Made by a program: the position numbers and the translations under genes
Notes under the pieces: model-generated
Database searches by the model: none
Seen by the model: only the letters and a program-made list of their open reading frames with translations
What the model was told of the DNA's origin: nothing
Shown here: piece after piece, positions 5,497-5,624 of the stretch
Position numbering within the stretch: position 1 is the first letter of the stretch
Layout of the letters: each line of letters opens with the position of its first letter
DNA from: Angelakisella sp.
GTDB lineage: Bacteria > Bacillota > Clostridia > Oscillospirales > Ruminococcaceae
Reading direction: 5' to 3'
Assembly: GCA_022795575.1 (NCBI GenBank)
Contig: JAAWGY010000181.1
Location: forward strand, 1 to 5,624
DNA: 5,624 bases

Positions 5497-5624
5497 CCCC
5501 AAAATGCGCCCGCCTCCAGCGCCTTCGGCGCGCGGCGGGCTGTTTTGGGGAGAAAGCGGCTACTCCTAACCCCGGCCGCGGTTTGCGCTTCCTGGTTAGT
5601 CGGGCGGCAAACCGCCATTGGCCC
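5497..5624. repeat. Flanking repeat, copy 2 (runs off the right edge)
   Basis: This copy shows the whole palindrome: CCCCAAAA (5497-5504) pairs with TTTTGGGG (5543-5550), GCCCGCC (5508-5514) with GGCGGGC (5534-5540), and GCGCC (5519-5523) with GGCGC (5527-5531) around TTC. Further on, GCGGTTTGC and GCAAACCGC form a second perfect 9-bp inverted repeat (copy 1 keeps only 7 bp). From 5501 it aligns with 1-124 without gaps. It begins 12 nt after the MITE-like element. Its outer limits are unknown because both copies reach a window edge. Confidence 0.8.

Noticed and set aside
5334..5624. Plus-strand frame from TTG at 5334, behind GGAGGAGG, open to the window edge
   Set aside because: Rare start codon, codon choice unlike the operon genes, and the frame crosses the MITE-like palindrome and the repeat. 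A real gene extending past the edge cannot be fully excluded.
1..5624. Terminal repeats as evidence of a circular molecule or phage-like direct terminal repeat
   Set aside because: The two copies differ at about 11% of positions, so they are diverged dispersed copies rather than the same sequence read twice.
1..5624. CRISPR array, tRNA or rRNA genes
   Set aside because: No regularly spaced identical repeats with unique spacers, and no tRNA cloverleaf with the conserved arm sequences or rRNA-like segment was seen.

Overview
The window reads as one complete carbohydrate-uptake and phosphorylation operon on the minus strand, set between repeat-rich intergenic DNA. In transcription order (right to left) it holds a lipoprotein solute-binding protein (3779-5092), two CUT1/MalFG-type ABC permeases (2755-3645 and 1874-2755), a PfkB-family phosphosugar-kinase-like protein (943-1866) and a small P-loop kinase (357-938). 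The last four genes are packed with overlaps or gaps of a few bases. The only real gap is 133 nt of G/C-rich hairpin DNA between the binding-protein gene and the first permease gene.

The organism is probably a high-G+C Gram-positive gut Clostridia, of the Oscillospiraceae/Ruminococcaceae kind. This is inferred from the Gram-positive style lipoprotein, strong AGGAGG-type ribosome sites, codons that strongly favour G/C at the third position, a CUT1 operon without its own ATPase, and G/C-rich palindromic intergenic repeats. A genus cannot be named from the sequence.

Region by region. Positions 1-356 have no convincing gene: they hold copy 1 of a flanking repeat (1-124), a long stem-loop that is the likely operon terminator (175-219), and a multi-hairpin element that can fold as a four-way junction (235-307). 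Positions 357-5092 are the operon. Positions 5093-5320 are a relatively A/T-rich control region with a sigma70-type promoter for the operon, a pair of tandem 12-mers just upstream of its -35 box, and a separate promoter-like sequence pointing the other way. Positions 5321-5624 have no convincing gene: they hold an 88-bp perfect-ended palindrome flanked by TTA, which looks like a MITE, and copy 2 of the flanking repeat (5497-5624).

Working model (inference): the lipoprotein captures a sugar or sugar derivative and the two permeases import it unphosphorylated, powered by a shared ATPase encoded elsewhere. The two kinases could then phosphorylate it in sequence, as in ketohexose routes that pass through a bisphosphate. 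No aldolase, isomerase, hydrolase or regulator is in the window, so the substrate is unknown.
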